Of a DNA stretch of 64,000 nt, positions 35,726-44,899 are shown piece by piece. Position 1 is the stretch's first letter. Each line of letters begins with the position of its first letter. The DNA comes from Phycisphaerae bacterium (lineage in GTDB: Bacteria > Planctomycetota > Phycisphaerae > Phycisphaerales > UBA1924), in NCBI GenBank assembly GCA_030432255.1, contig JAUIHS010000002.1, forward strand, positions 124,001 to 188,000, in the 5' to 3' direction. Both the position numbers and the translations under genes were made by a program. The notes under the pieces are model-generated. The model saw only the letters and a list, made by a program, of their open reading frames with translations, had not been told where the DNA came from and made no database searches.

Positions 35726-36570
35726 ATGGCAGGATCTGCACCAGGACGTTTGTATTTGCGTTCATCCTGCTCGTGGTGATCGGCATTGCCTTTGAGGTGT
35801 CCCTGCGCTGGCTGGACCTTCACCTGACCAAGGCGCCGATCTACCCGAAGGAGAAGTTCACCTCACTCGGCATTCAGATCCCATCGAAGGGTGAAGCGAA
35901 GTGGGTTCGCTTCGGGCAGGAACGACCGATGTCGGAATCTGAAGTCGACGAACTTGGCACGCGGAACTACATCTCGCGCTGGTTCGAGGAAGTGAATCCC
36001 GAGGACTCCGATGAGCCGCGTCGATTCCAGTTGCATTGTGCTTACTACACGGGCATGATCGATACGGTGCCGCACGTTCCGGAGCGTTGCCTCGTGGGCG
36101 CCGGCATTGACATGGCGGGCAAGGGCAAGCGGGTGAAGATCGATCTCGACCTGGGTACCGGTCTTGCGTATCCGGATCCGGATGTCGACCGCGAGAAGCA
36201 TGGCAAGATCTGGGTGACTGTGAGTCGGGAGAGCAAGAACCCTGTTCGCCTTCCGGGGAACATCGAGGATCTCGAGATCTATGTGACGCCCTTCGTCGAG
36301 CCCGGCGGGCGCAAGCTCTTCGCCGGCTACTTCTTCATCGCCAACGGCGAGGTGGTGGCGCAGGCGGACGAGGTGCGGTTCAAGGCGTTCAACCTCGAGG
36401 ATGACTACGCCTACTACGCGAAAGTGCAGTTCCAGAGTTCCGGGGTCGAATCCGCTGAGGAACTCGGCGACTTGGTGTCGGACGTGCTGAAGGATCTGCT
36501 CCCTGAGTTGATGCTGCGCGTGCCGGACTGGGTGGATGTGGTTGACGGACGGTACGAACCGCCCGTCTGA
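35722..36570 (+). CDS. EpsI-like exosortase-associated protein
   Basis: The product has 282 residues. One N-terminal membrane segment (about 8-28) anchors it, with the rest outside. A segment with CAYYTGMIDTVPHVPERC, followed by a Gly-rich stretch, is the signature of the EpsI family, which is often encoded beside or fused to exosortases. EpsI proteins take part in exopolysaccharide or exosortase function; the reaction is not known. Here EpsI is a separate gene, overlapping the exosortase stop by four bases (ATGA at 35722-35725). A weak terminator-like hairpin follows (36626-36645). Confidence 0.9.
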   Translation: MNGRICTRTFVFAFILLVVIGIAFEVSLRWLDLHLTKAPIYPKEKFTSLGIQIPSKGEAKWVRFGQERPMSESEVDELGTRNYISRWFEEVNPEDSDEPRRFQLHCAYYTGMIDTVPHVPERCLVGAGIDMAGKGKRVKIDLDLGTGLAYPDPDVDREKHGKIWVTVSRESKNPVRLPGNIEDLEIYVTPFVEPGGRKLFAGYFFIANGEVVAQADEVRFKAFNLEDDYAYYAKVQFQSSGVESAEELGDLVSDVLKDLLPELMLRVPDWVDVVDGRYEPPV

Positions 36571-36625
36571 CATGACAGGTGTGAGCGAGGGGTCGCTGCG
36601 ATGCCCTCGATGAACAAGCGAATTC

Positions 36626-36648
36626 GGCGCCCGGACCGGGGCGCCTTT
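36626..36648 (+). terminator. Weak terminator-like hairpin after the EpsI-like gene
   Basis: GGCGCCC (36626-36632) pairs with GGGCGCC (36639-36645), followed by only three T. It lies between the EpsI-like stop and the TPR gene. It would partly overlap a TTG start at 36647, which favours the ATG at 36683 for the next gene. Confidence 0.45.
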
Positions 36649-36682
36649 GTCTGAACTGAAACGGAAGCTGAGGTCGAAGCCA

Positions 36683-39600
36683 ATGGCAGCTCGCGTGAAC
36701 ACGAAATTCGTGGTGATCCTCGGGGTCTCCCTTGTCGCCCTTGTGATGGGCATGCTGGGGTATTACTTCCTTGTGATCCAGAAGGACCCGGCGGTCAAGG
36801 TGGAAGAGGGCAACCGACTCCTCGCCGAGGGGCGCATCGCCGATGCCGCCAAGCGGTTCGAGCAGGCCGTCGGACGCGATCCCACCCGTGTCGATCTCTT
36901 CGAACTCTGGCACGACACCGTGCTCAAGGTGGTTCCGAAGAACGATCAGCTCAACAACGAGTTCTACGACAAGCACCTCGGCATCCTCAACCGCGTCGCG
37001 GAACTGCTGCCGATGGATGCCGAGCGGCAGGAAGCCTACCTCGCTGAGCTCTGGGAACGCTCCCGGCTCCTGCGGGCCTACGACGACTACGTCCTGGAAG
37101 CCAACCTGCACATCAACAACCTCGTGGAAGGTGATGACAAGGTGCGCGTCGCACGCTATCGCGGCCTCGCCAACGTGCGCCGAATGGAGATCCTGACCGA
37201 GATGAGTGACGAGGAGCGCGATGGCGCACTCGAGGATCTCACCGCGGCGTACGAACTCAACCCCGATGACTGGGAGGCCGGACTCGGCATCGTCCGCTGG
37301 CACTACGCGAATGTTGCCTACGCCCGCAACAAGGCCCGGTCGGCCGATGCGGCGGCGTCCATGGAGAAGACGCTCGAGGCCCACGCATCCTTCATGAGTG
37401 ACAACCCGGATCACCCCCAGGGATTGCTCCTCGGATTCGTGCTCGAGCAGGACCGGATCCGCCGCGGCGCCGTGGATCTTGATGCGCAGCAGGCTGTTGT
37501 CGAGCAGTTGCGTCCCATGGCGATGCACCTGCTCGAAGTGGCCGAGACGGCTCCCGCTGAAGACCTCGACACCGGCACATTTCTGCAGCTCTTCGTGAGC
37601 CAGGTGGGCCGGTTCCCGGGCGGCATGGAGAAGGCTCGCGGCGTGATTGACCGTGTCGCGGCGGCGCGCCCCGATGATCTCGAGTTGAAGATGCTCCGCG
37701 CCCAGGTGCTTCGGTCGGTCGGCGACTTTGATGCGGCCCTGGCCGAACTCGAAGCGGTGGCATCGGCGGAGGATGGCACGATCAGCCTCGAGCAGATCAT
37801 GCTTCCGACACAGCGACTCAACGCGCTCGCAACCCAGATTGAAGTCGCGCTTTCCAAGCGTGACGCTGCCACGGAGATTGAGGATCAGCGGGCGGCACTC
37901 GATGCGGCCAAGGCGTACTGCGCCGCTCTTGAGGAGCGTGTGACATCGAACTTCCAGAACGTCCTGACGTTCCGCGAAGCTCAGATCGCATTCGTTGATG
38001 GACGCTATCCCGTCACGGTGGCCAAGTGCTCCGAGTTGCAGAAGACGGAATTGGGTGACGATCCCCAGGTGGGTCTCCTGATGGCGCGGGCGCTCGCCGC
38101 ACAGGGGAATCACGGCGAAGCGATCTCGGAGTACCGGAAGCTGCCGCGAACGCCGAGCGTCCTGTACGAACAGGCGAGGCAGCACATCCAGCTCCAGGAC
38201 AGGGAGACCGCTCTCACGCTGCTGTACCAGGCGCGCGAAGGGGCTCCCGGAAGCGAAACGATTGCGGAACTGATCAGTGGTCTTGAGGGTCTTGGTGAGG
38301 GCGAGCAAGGCAGTGAACTCGTCCGGCGGCTGGTTGAGGCTCGCAAGGCCCGGCTGACACGCGAGTACGACACCGCGCGCACCATCCTGAACCGCCTGCG
38401 CGAGGACTACCCGGACGACCGACGGGTCTTCATCGAACTGGTTTACAACGAGATGAACGCGGAGGATCGCGACGCGGCCCTCCAACTCGTCAATGCCGCA
38501 CTGGACAAGTTCCCGAATGATGCGGAGTTCCGGAGGCAGAAGACGTTCATCATGATCGAGGACCCGGTCCAGGCCCGCATCGAGATCGTGAACAACGACG
38601 AGACGCTCAGCGACGTGCAGAAGATGATCGGTCGCTACCACGTCTACAGCGCGGCTGCGAAGCGGAGCACGGCGAATGATGATGCGGCGGCGGCCCGCAC
38701 GTACGCGGAGCAGGCCTCTTCAGATCTTGAAGCGGCGCTGAAGGCGGCATCCAATGATGCCGTGGTGGTTGAAGTGGCCTTCGTGGATGCGATCGAGAAG
38801 AAGGACTTCGCTCGGATGGCGGAGTTGAAGGACCGGGCGGCGCGATACAACCTCGACAACCTGGATGGCATGCTCTACCAGGCCCGTTTCGAGTTGACGG
38901 CGAACGATGATTTCGAAGCGGCGGAGCGCGTGCTCTCTGACGCGCTGGACCGCATTCCGAGCAATCCGCCGGCACGTCGCCTTCTCGGACAGGTGCAGCG
39001 GAACCTCGGCAAGGATGCCGATGCACTCGAGTCGCTCAAACTGGCACGCGCGGGGCGCCCCGATGACATGGGGATCACCAAGGAATACCTCGCCCTGCTC
39101 ATCGAGATGAACCGACCCGTCGAGGCCCTGCAGGCGGTCAAGGCGGAGACCGGTGGAGCTCTTCGCTTCGCGCCGACCGATGTCGACCTCGTCAATCTCT
39201 GGCTGGACCTTGAAGCGCAGGTCGGCGATCGAAGCATGGCCCGGACCCGTCGCCTGGAGTACTACCAGTCGAATCCCGAGGACGTTCGCAACACCGTCGC
39301 CCTCGCCAACATCTACGCCGGTGACAATCGGTGGGACCAGGTGGACGGTATTGTTCAGCGCCTGAGTGGTATCGAAGGTCAGGAAGGCCTCGTCGCATCA
39401 CTCCGCACCCGATCCCTGCTGGCGCAGGGGCAGCCGGAGCAGGCGGTCGCGACGTACGAGGCGTATGTCGATACCTTCAAGGACAACCCGGACATGGAAG
39501 TCACCGTCTCGACATGGACCGTGCTCGGTGAACTGCTCGCCGGTTCCGGATATGAGGATCGCGCGATTGCGGCCTTTGACAAGGCCCGCGCACTCCAGGA

Positions 39601-41350
39601 TCCCAAGGAGCGCGAGGCGGATCGGCGACTTGCTGATTATTACTTCAGCCAGGCCGCCGCGGCCCTCACGAACGCTGAGTTCCTGCGTGACCAGAACGCG
39701 GGCGCTCGTGCCCAGGAGCAGGTGGCTCACGCCGAGGCGTGCTATACGAAGGCGCTGAATCTGTACAAGGACATCGTGGATGCGGGATCCGATTCGGCGG
39801 AGGACGGCTACAAGGTGACCAAGCGCCTGGTTGAGACGTATATCCGCCAGGAAAAGGCGGACGAGGCTCGCCCGTATCTTGAGCGGCTCACACAGTCGTT
39901 GCCCAACGATCTCGAGGTGTACATGCTGCGCTCCAACTTCGCTCAGCTTCAGGGCGATGTGCGGAAAGCACGGGCTGTGCTTGCGGAGGCGATCGGCAAC
40001 CCGAAGCTTGCCAATCAGCCGGAGCCCTTCATGCAGCGCGTGCTGCTGAACCGTGAAGAGCCGGAACTGTTCAACGCGGTGATTGCGGATCTCGATGAGG
40101 TGCATCGCCTCGATCCCTCTGACACCCGTGCATGGGCGCTGCGATTCGCCGTTCATCGCGAGCATGGCCGGCCGGCCGAGGCGTTTACGGAACTTCGCCG
40201 CGGCATCAAGGAGAACCCCGCCGCTGATGAACTGCGTCTTCTGCTGTTGCGTGAGTTGCTTGAGGCCAATCGCCTTGAGGAGGCGGCCGCCGAGGTGATC
40301 GGTGTTGTGCAGGTTCGTCCTGACAGCGTGGAGTGGAAGGCTCGGGCGGCCAATGTGCTGTCGAAGCTGGAACGCTGGCCTGAGGTGGCGCGTTACTACC
40401 GCGAAGTGTATGACGCGACGGATGAGGTCAATGCGGCGATCGCCCTGCTTGATGCGAGACTTCGGACGCCGGAGCGTACGACGATCCAGGAAGTCAACGG
40501 TCTGATGCAGCGCATCGTCAATGACAAGGAGCACGATGCCAGCACGGTTGCCAACACGATGCTTCGCGGCCGCGCGTATGCGTTCCTCAAGAAGGAGCCG
40601 GAGGCCGAGTCCGAGTTTGTTCGCGGTCTCGAAGCGGCGAAGGGGGATGCGGCCCGTCTTCAGCTCTGGATTGAGCAGTTGACGCTGGCGAAGGGTGGTC
40701 CGGTGGTGTCGTACAACTACATCGAGGGGCTGGATCTCACGGATCCGGACCTGACGTATCTGCGTGTGCAGCTCGCCAACTTCAAGGCGCTCCGTGGCGA
40801 GGAGGACATGAGCACCCTGCTGGCGCGGGTTGCTGACGTGGATGAGACCAATGCGGACCCGCTGACGCTGCGAGAGCTGTATCGCCTCCGGAGCCGGCTG
40901 CACTACGAACTGGGTGAGTACAGCGTGTGCGTGGACTGGCTTCGGAAGGCGGTCGAGGTGGCCCCGGGTGACGTCGAACTCTACAACAACCTGGCGTACC
41001 TGCTCTCCAACGAGGTGAGCGATCCGGAGGCGGCCCTGGTCTTTGCGGAAAAGGCGGCGGAGCTTCGGCCTCTGAGTTCGACGGTCCTGGATACCCTCGG
41101 ATGGACGTACCACCTGCTGGATCGTGACGAGGAGGCCGTCAAGGCCCTTCGGAAGGCCGTGAACACCGCGACGAGCGATTCGGAGAGCCTGATCGCCAAC
41201 ATCCACCTGGGGCTGGTCTACGCGTCGATGAACCAGATGAGCGACGCCCGGATGTGCCGGAATCAGGCGGAAGATATTGCGCGGACCAACGGTGCAGCAC
41301 GCGATGAATATCGGGACGAGCTGGATCAACTCATTCAGGCGGCCCGATGA
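36683..41350 (+). CDS. Giant membrane-anchored TPR protein of the exosortase island
   Basis: The ATG at 36683 opens 1555 residues. One membrane segment (about 10-32) near the N-terminus anchors a very long helical-repeat region made of TPR and TPR-like units over almost the full length. Examples are NRLLAEGRIADAAKRFEQAV at the start and VELYNNLAYLLSNEV and STVLDTLGWTYHLL near the end. Giant TPR proteins are common partners of exosortase/PEP-CTERM loci and of polysaccharide synthases, where they are thought to act as assembly scaffolds. The upstream TTG at 36647 overlaps a hairpin and lacks a ribosome site. The gene has no enzymatic motif. Its function is inferred from context. Confidence 0.88.
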   Translation: MAARVNTKFVVILGVSLVALVMGMLGYYFLVIQKDPAVKVEEGNRLLAEGRIADAAKRFEQAVGRDPTRVDLFELWHDTVLKVVPKNDQLNNEFYDKHLGILNRVAELLPMDAERQEAYLAELWERSRLLRAYDDYVLEANLHINNLVEGDDKVRVARYRGLANVRRMEILTEMSDEERDGALEDLTAAYELNPDDWEAGLGIVRWHYANVAYARNKARSADAAASMEKTLEAHASFMSDNPDHPQGLLLGFVLEQDRIRRGAVDLDAQQAVVEQLRPMAMHLLEVAETAPAEDLDTGTFLQLFVSQVGRFPGGMEKARGVIDRVAAARPDDLELKMLRAQVLRSVGDFDAALAELEAVASAEDGTISLEQIMLPTQRLNALATQIEVALSKRDAATEIEDQRAALDAAKAYCAALEERVTSNFQNVLTFREAQIAFVDGRYPVTVAKCSELQKTELGDDPQVGLLMARALAAQGNHGEAISEYRKLPRTPSVLYEQARQHIQLQDRETALTLLYQAREGAPGSETIAELISGLEGLGEGEQGSELVRRLVEARKARLTREYDTARTILNRLREDYPDDRRVFIELVYNEMNAEDRDAALQLVNAALDKFPNDAEFRRQKTFIMIEDPVQARIEIVNNDETLSDVQKMIGRYHVYSAAAKRSTANDDAAAARTYAEQASSDLEAALKAASNDAVVVEVAFVDAIEKKDFARMAELKDRAARYNLDNLDGMLYQARFELTANDDFEAAERVLSDALDRIPSNPPARRLLGQVQRNLGKDADALESLKLARAGRPDDMGITKEYLALLIEMNRPVEALQAVKAETGGALRFAPTDVDLVNLWLDLEAQVGDRSMARTRRLEYYQSNPEDVRNTVALANIYAGDNRWDQVDGIVQRLSGIEGQEGLVASLRTRSLLAQGQPEQAVATYEAYVDTFKDNPDMEVTVSTWTVLGELLAGSGYEDRAIAAFDKARALQDPKEREADRRLADYYFSQAAAALTNAEFLRDQNAGARAQEQVAHAEACYTKALNLYKDIVDAGSDSAEDGYKVTKRLVETYIRQEKADEARPYLERLTQSLPNDLEVYMLRSNFAQLQGDVRKARAVLAEAIGNPKLANQPEPFMQRVLLNREEPELFNAVIADLDEVHRLDPSDTRAWALRFAVHREHGRPAEAFTELRRGIKENPAADELRLLLLRELLEANRLEEAAAEVIGVVQVRPDSVEWKARAANVLSKLERWPEVARYYREVYDATDEVNAAIALLDARLRTPERTTIQEVNGLMQRIVNDKEHDASTVANTMLRGRAYAFLKKEPEAESEFVRGLEAAKGDAARLQLWIEQLTLAKGGPVVSYNYIEGLDLTDPDLTYLRVQLANFKALRGEEDMSTLLARVADVDETNADPLTLRELYRLRSRLHYELGEYSVCVDWLRKAVEVAPGDVELYNNLAYLLSNEVSDPEAALVFAEKAAELRPLSSTVLDTLGWTYHLLDRDEEAVKALRKAVNTATSDSESLIANIHLGLVYASMNQMSDARMCRNQAEDIARTNGAARDEYRDELDQLIQAAR

Positions 41351-41531
41351 ACCGACGGAGATTGTAGACGTATTGCAGTTGATTCCCGGCATTCCCCGGA
41401 AGGGGTGTGCCGGTCTTGCAGCCGGTATTCACCGGCGACAGTTCACTGGACAGGCGTCCCCGAGCACAGGGGCCGTCCGATGAGGAAGACGGGTCAGTCA
41501 GGCCTGTTTCAGCCACCGACAAGGGGCAGAC

Positions 41532-43775
41532 GTGATGACGACATCGACGAAGACACCGCCGCCGCCAGCCCGCTCCGTCCCGCGGGGTGCCCCCTCGGGA
41601 GCGCCCGCGAACCTGGGCATGGCCAACAACCTGGATCCGATGCGCATTTTGCGCGTGTACTGGATGTGGCTCGCGGCAGCCGGCATCCTCGGCATCCTCG
41701 TCGGCATCGGTGCCTACCTGGCGCTCTCCTTCACCATGCCGAAGTTCTCGGCGTCCGCCCAGTTTGCAGCCCGGAGTCAGATGATTGACGGCCTGGCGCC
41801 GGAAGAGTGGTCGAACGCGGCGACGAAGGAACTTCCGTACTTCATGGAGTCGCAGGTCTACCAGATGACCTCGGACCTGATCCTTCAGAAAGTCGTCAAC
41901 GAGCCGAATTTCCGCCAAACGCGCTTCGCACGGAGTTTCAATGATGAAGCCGGCCTCTACAACGCCGTGGAGGCACTGAAGGCCCTGCGCGAAGTCGTGA
42001 ACAGCAAGGTCATTGAAGACACGCAGTACATGACCCTCAAGGTCACGGTCGGCATGCCGAAGGACGAGTGTGCCAACATCTGCAATATCATCGCACGCGT
42101 CTACCTGGATCACTTCGAGACGACGACACAGGCGGATACGCGGGACAAACTCCGCAATGCGGAGAACAGGATGGCGGTGCTCCGCGAGGACCTCGATACC
42201 ATCGATCGCAAGACCGAGAGCCTCCTCTCAGGCGCCGGCATCACCGCGTTCCAGCAGAAGGACTCTCTCTACCAGGAAGAGATCCGCCACCTCCAGCCCC
42301 AGATCGTTGTCCTTCGCGATGAGATCGCCAAGGCTCAGGAACAGCTCAACCTCTACGAAGAGATGAGCAAGAACTCGCTCGTGCCGGAGACCATTCGCGG
42401 CGAGGTCGAGCGCATGGCGCTCATCCAGCAGCAGGACTCCTCCATTGTCAACGAGAAGGCGCTGCTCCGCGCTCACCAGGAGAAGTACGGCGACAACCAC
42501 CGCGAGGTGAAGCGGCGCAAGAGCATCATCCGTGCCCTTGAGCAGGAGCGCGAAGCGCTGATCGAGTTGCAGACGCGTGAACTCTTCGAGAGCACCAAGG
42601 AGAGCCTGCGGACGACCATCTCCCGTTACAACGCCAGTCTTGCTGAGCTGATGACCCGTCTCACGGATGCCGAGTCCAAGCTCCAGGCCATCACCCAGGC
42701 CCTGAACGAACACGAAAACTTCGAACAGGACCGGGCGCAGAAGACCGAGGAGATCGCGACTCTGACCACCAAGATCGACAACCTGCGCAGCGTGATCGAT
42801 GGTCCGCTTCGTATGACCCAGATCTCGCAGGCTCAGACTCCGGACGCGAAGTCCTTCCCGCGACTCGTGCCGCTCGTTGCCGTGTCGACGTTCCTCATCG
42901 GCGGACTGGTCGGCGGCGTCATCGTGCTCCGCGAAGTGCAGGAGCAGCGCATCCGTACGCCGCAGGACGTCAGCGCCTTGCCGCGGACCCGCGTGATGGG
43001 TGTGGTGCCTGAACTGGACATGGATCCCGCGCGGCCTGAGAGTTTCGAGATGGCAAGCCGGGATTGTCCGCAGGGCGTGATCGCCGAGTCGATTCGCCAG
43101 ATGCGTACCGACATCCTGCGCGAATGCCGCAAGGCGGGGCACAAGACGCTCCTGCTGGTCGGCGGCATGCCGGGTTCCGGTACCACCTCGCTGATCACCA
43201 ACCTCGCGATGAACTCCGCCGCGACGGACCTGAAGGTCCTCGTCGTTGACGCCAACTTCCGTCGCCCCGCGCTGCATCGCATGCTCGGCACGGCCGATGC
43301 CCCGGGACTCGGCGACCTGCTGGCGGGTGCCGCGGAGTTCGACGATGCCGTGCAGTCCACGGACACGGCGAACCTCGATGTCATCGCGGCGGGCGATCCG
43401 CAGCATCGCGTCTTCGAGCGATTCACGACGCTTGCGATGGCTGAGTTCGTCGCGAAGGCGCGTGATCGCTACGACCTGGTGCTCTTCGATTCGCCGCCAG
43501 CGGTGGTTTCGGGTGACGCCCTTGCTGTCGCCGCACACACGGACGCCTGCGTCCTCGTGGTGCGTGCGTACAGCGAGAAGCGCGGCCTCGTGAATCGCCT
43601 TCGGAACCAGTTCGGCGACGCCCGGGCCCAGTTCCTCGGCGTGATTGTCAACGGTGTTCGTGCCAGCGCCGGTGGATACTTCAAGCGCAACTTCAAGGCG
43701 GCGCACGAGTATCAGAAGGCGGGAGGCCACGGGAAGCCGGCAGGCAAGCGGAAGAAGAATGAGAGTGGTGGCTGA
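41532..43775 (+). CDS. Wzc-like chain-length / BY-kinase-like protein with altered Walker A
   Basis: The product has 747 residues. A Wzz-like domain with membrane segments (about 45-70 and 450-475) encloses a long periplasmic coiled coil (about 190-440). A cytoplasmic kinase-like domain follows (about 510-720) with Walker A' VLVVDANFRRP (D573) and Walker B DLVLFDSPP (D653). The Walker A loop reads GGMPGSGTTS (545-553), with Thr551 where BY-kinases have the essential Lys. The tail has few tyrosines (GGYFKRNF, HEYQKAG) instead of the usual Tyr cluster. It probably controls chain length of the polymer exported by the Wza-like pore, but may have lost or changed kinase activity. A strong terminator follows. 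Confidence 0.9.
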   Translation: MMTTSTKTPPPPARSVPRGAPSGAPANLGMANNLDPMRILRVYWMWLAAAGILGILVGIGAYLALSFTMPKFSASAQFAARSQMIDGLAPEEWSNAATKELPYFMESQVYQMTSDLILQKVVNEPNFRQTRFARSFNDEAGLYNAVEALKALREVVNSKVIEDTQYMTLKVTVGMPKDECANICNIIARVYLDHFETTTQADTRDKLRNAENRMAVLREDLDTIDRKTESLLSGAGITAFQQKDSLYQEEIRHLQPQIVVLRDEIAKAQEQLNLYEEMSKNSLVPETIRGEVERMALIQQQDSSIVNEKALLRAHQEKYGDNHREVKRRKSIIRALEQEREALIELQTRELFESTKESLRTTISRYNASLAELMTRLTDAESKLQAITQALNEHENFEQDRAQKTEEIATLTTKIDNLRSVIDGPLRMTQISQAQTPDAKSFPRLVPLVAVSTFLIGGLVGGVIVLREVQEQRIRTPQDVSALPRTRVMGVVPELDMDPARPESFEMASRDCPQGVIAESIRQMRTDILRECRKAGHKTLLLVGGMPGSGTTSLITNLAMNSAATDLKVLVVDANFRRPALHRMLGTADAPGLGDLLAGAAEFDDAVQSTDTANLDVIAAGDPQHRVFERFTTLAMAEFVAKARDRYDLVLFDSPPAVVSGDALAVAAHTDACVLVVRAYSEKRGLVNRLRNQFGDARAQFLGVIVNGVRASAGGYFKRNFKAAHEYQKAGGHGKPAGKRKKNESGG

Positions 43776-43799
43776 GGTCATCCAGTTCTGAAACATCCA

Positions 43800-43831
43800 G
43801 CCAGTGGGCGCTCCGGCGCTCACTGGCTTTT
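43800..43831 (+). terminator. Strong intrinsic terminator after the Wzc-like gene
   Basis: A 12-pair stem (43800-43811 with 43816-43827, one G-U pair) with loop TCCG is followed by TTTTC. It separates the Wzc-like gene from the epimerase gene, which starts 25 bases later. Confidence 0.85.
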
Positions 43832-43855
43832 CTTCATTGAGGGACACCCCCCATC

Positions 43856-44899
43856 GTGACGCAGGAGCCCTCCCGACAATCCGGTGCAAACAGCCGGCGC
43901 GTCCTGGTGACCGGGGGTGCGGGCTTCATCGGATCGCACCTTGTCGAGGCGCTGCTCGATCGCGGCGACGTGGTCACAGTCATCGACAACCTCTCCACCG
44001 GGCGGCGCTCCAACATTCCGGAGGTGCATGAGCGGCTTCGGTTCATCGAAGCGGATCTCGGTGATGCCCTGCCCGGAATGGCGGAGTCCGACCGGTTCGA
44101 GGAGATCTACCACCTCGCGGCGGCGGTCGGCGTGAAGCGCATCCTTGAGCGACCCGTGGAGTCGATTGAAACGAACATCGTCGATACGGTTGCCCTGCTT
44201 CGATTCGCCGAGCATCACGGACCAACCCCGGAAACAGGGGCACGGACACTGATCGCCTCGAGTTCCGAGGTATACGGCAAGTCGGAGGCGGCGCCCTTCT
44301 CCGAGGAGGACGATTGCGTCTACGGCCCCACCACGGCCGGCCGCTGGTCGTATGCATGCTCCAAGGCGATCGATGAGCATCTCGCACTCGCGCACGCGGA
44401 TGCAGCGGGCCTTCCGGTCGTGGTGGCGCGATTCTTCAACACCGTCGGGCCGCGGCAGGTCGGCGACTACGGCATGGTGCTCCCGAACTTTGTTCGGGCG
44501 GCGCTCATGGGAGATGCGATCCCGGTGTATGGAGATGGCGGGCAGTCGCGCTGTTTCTGCGATGTGCGGGACGTGGTCCCGGCGATCATGCGCCTGCTTT
44601 CGACGCCATCGTGTGTTGGGCGGGTCTTCAACATCGGTTCCGATCACCTCATCTCAATCCTCGAACTGGCGCGTCGTGTGGCGTCGGTGCTCGGGTCGAC
44701 GAGCGAGCCGAAGTTGATTCCCTACGACAAGGCGTACGGGCCGGGTTTCGAGGACCTCCGGCTTCGGCGGCCGGACCTGACGCGGATCCGCGACGCCATC
44801 GGCTTTGAGGCGAGCATTCCGCTCGATGTCACGATTCGGGATATCGCGTCGCAGATCAACACCTCCGCCGCGGCCTCCGGAGGGAATGCCGTACAATGA
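43856..44899 (+). CDS. NDP-sugar epimerase/dehydratase (extended SDR)
   Basis: The GTG at 43856 gives 347 residues. The NAD-binding motif is VLVTGGAGFIGSH at the N-terminus. SSSEVYG and the catalytic YACSK (Tyr-x3-Lys) follow, and the C-terminal part has the substrate-binding segment VYGDGGQSRCFCDVRD. This is an extended SDR that changes nucleotide sugars (UDP-glucuronate decarboxylase, epimerase or similar). The exact reaction cannot be told. It should make sugar precursors for the polysaccharide of the island. Its stop overlaps the WecA-like start by four bases. No strong ribosome site is seen for the GTG. Confidence 0.88.
   Translation: MTQEPSRQSGANSRRVLVTGGAGFIGSHLVEALLDRGDVVTVIDNLSTGRRSNIPEVHERLRFIEADLGDALPGMAESDRFEEIYHLAAAVGVKRILERPVESIETNIVDTVALLRFAEHHGPTPETGARTLIASSSEVYGKSEAAPFSEEDDCVYGPTTAGRWSYACSKAIDEHLALAHADAAGLPVVVARFFNTVGPRQVGDYGMVLPNFVRAALMGDAIPVYGDGGQSRCFCDVRDVVPAIMRLLSTPSCVGRVFNIGSDHLISILELARRVASVLGSTSEPKLIPYDKAYGPGFEDLRLRRPDLTRIRDAIGFEASIPLDVTIRDIASQINTSAAASGGNAVQ

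Noticed and set aside
36389..38641. Long minus-strand open frame of 750 residues opposite the TPR gene
   Set aside because: It is a shadow frame from GC-rich codon use of the real gene: no ribosome site, no domain, His/Arg/Leu-rich composition.
39398..43889. Minus-strand frames of 664 and 553 residues opposite the TPR and Wzc-like genes
   Set aside because: Shadows of long coding regions; composition and lack of motifs are unlike real proteins.
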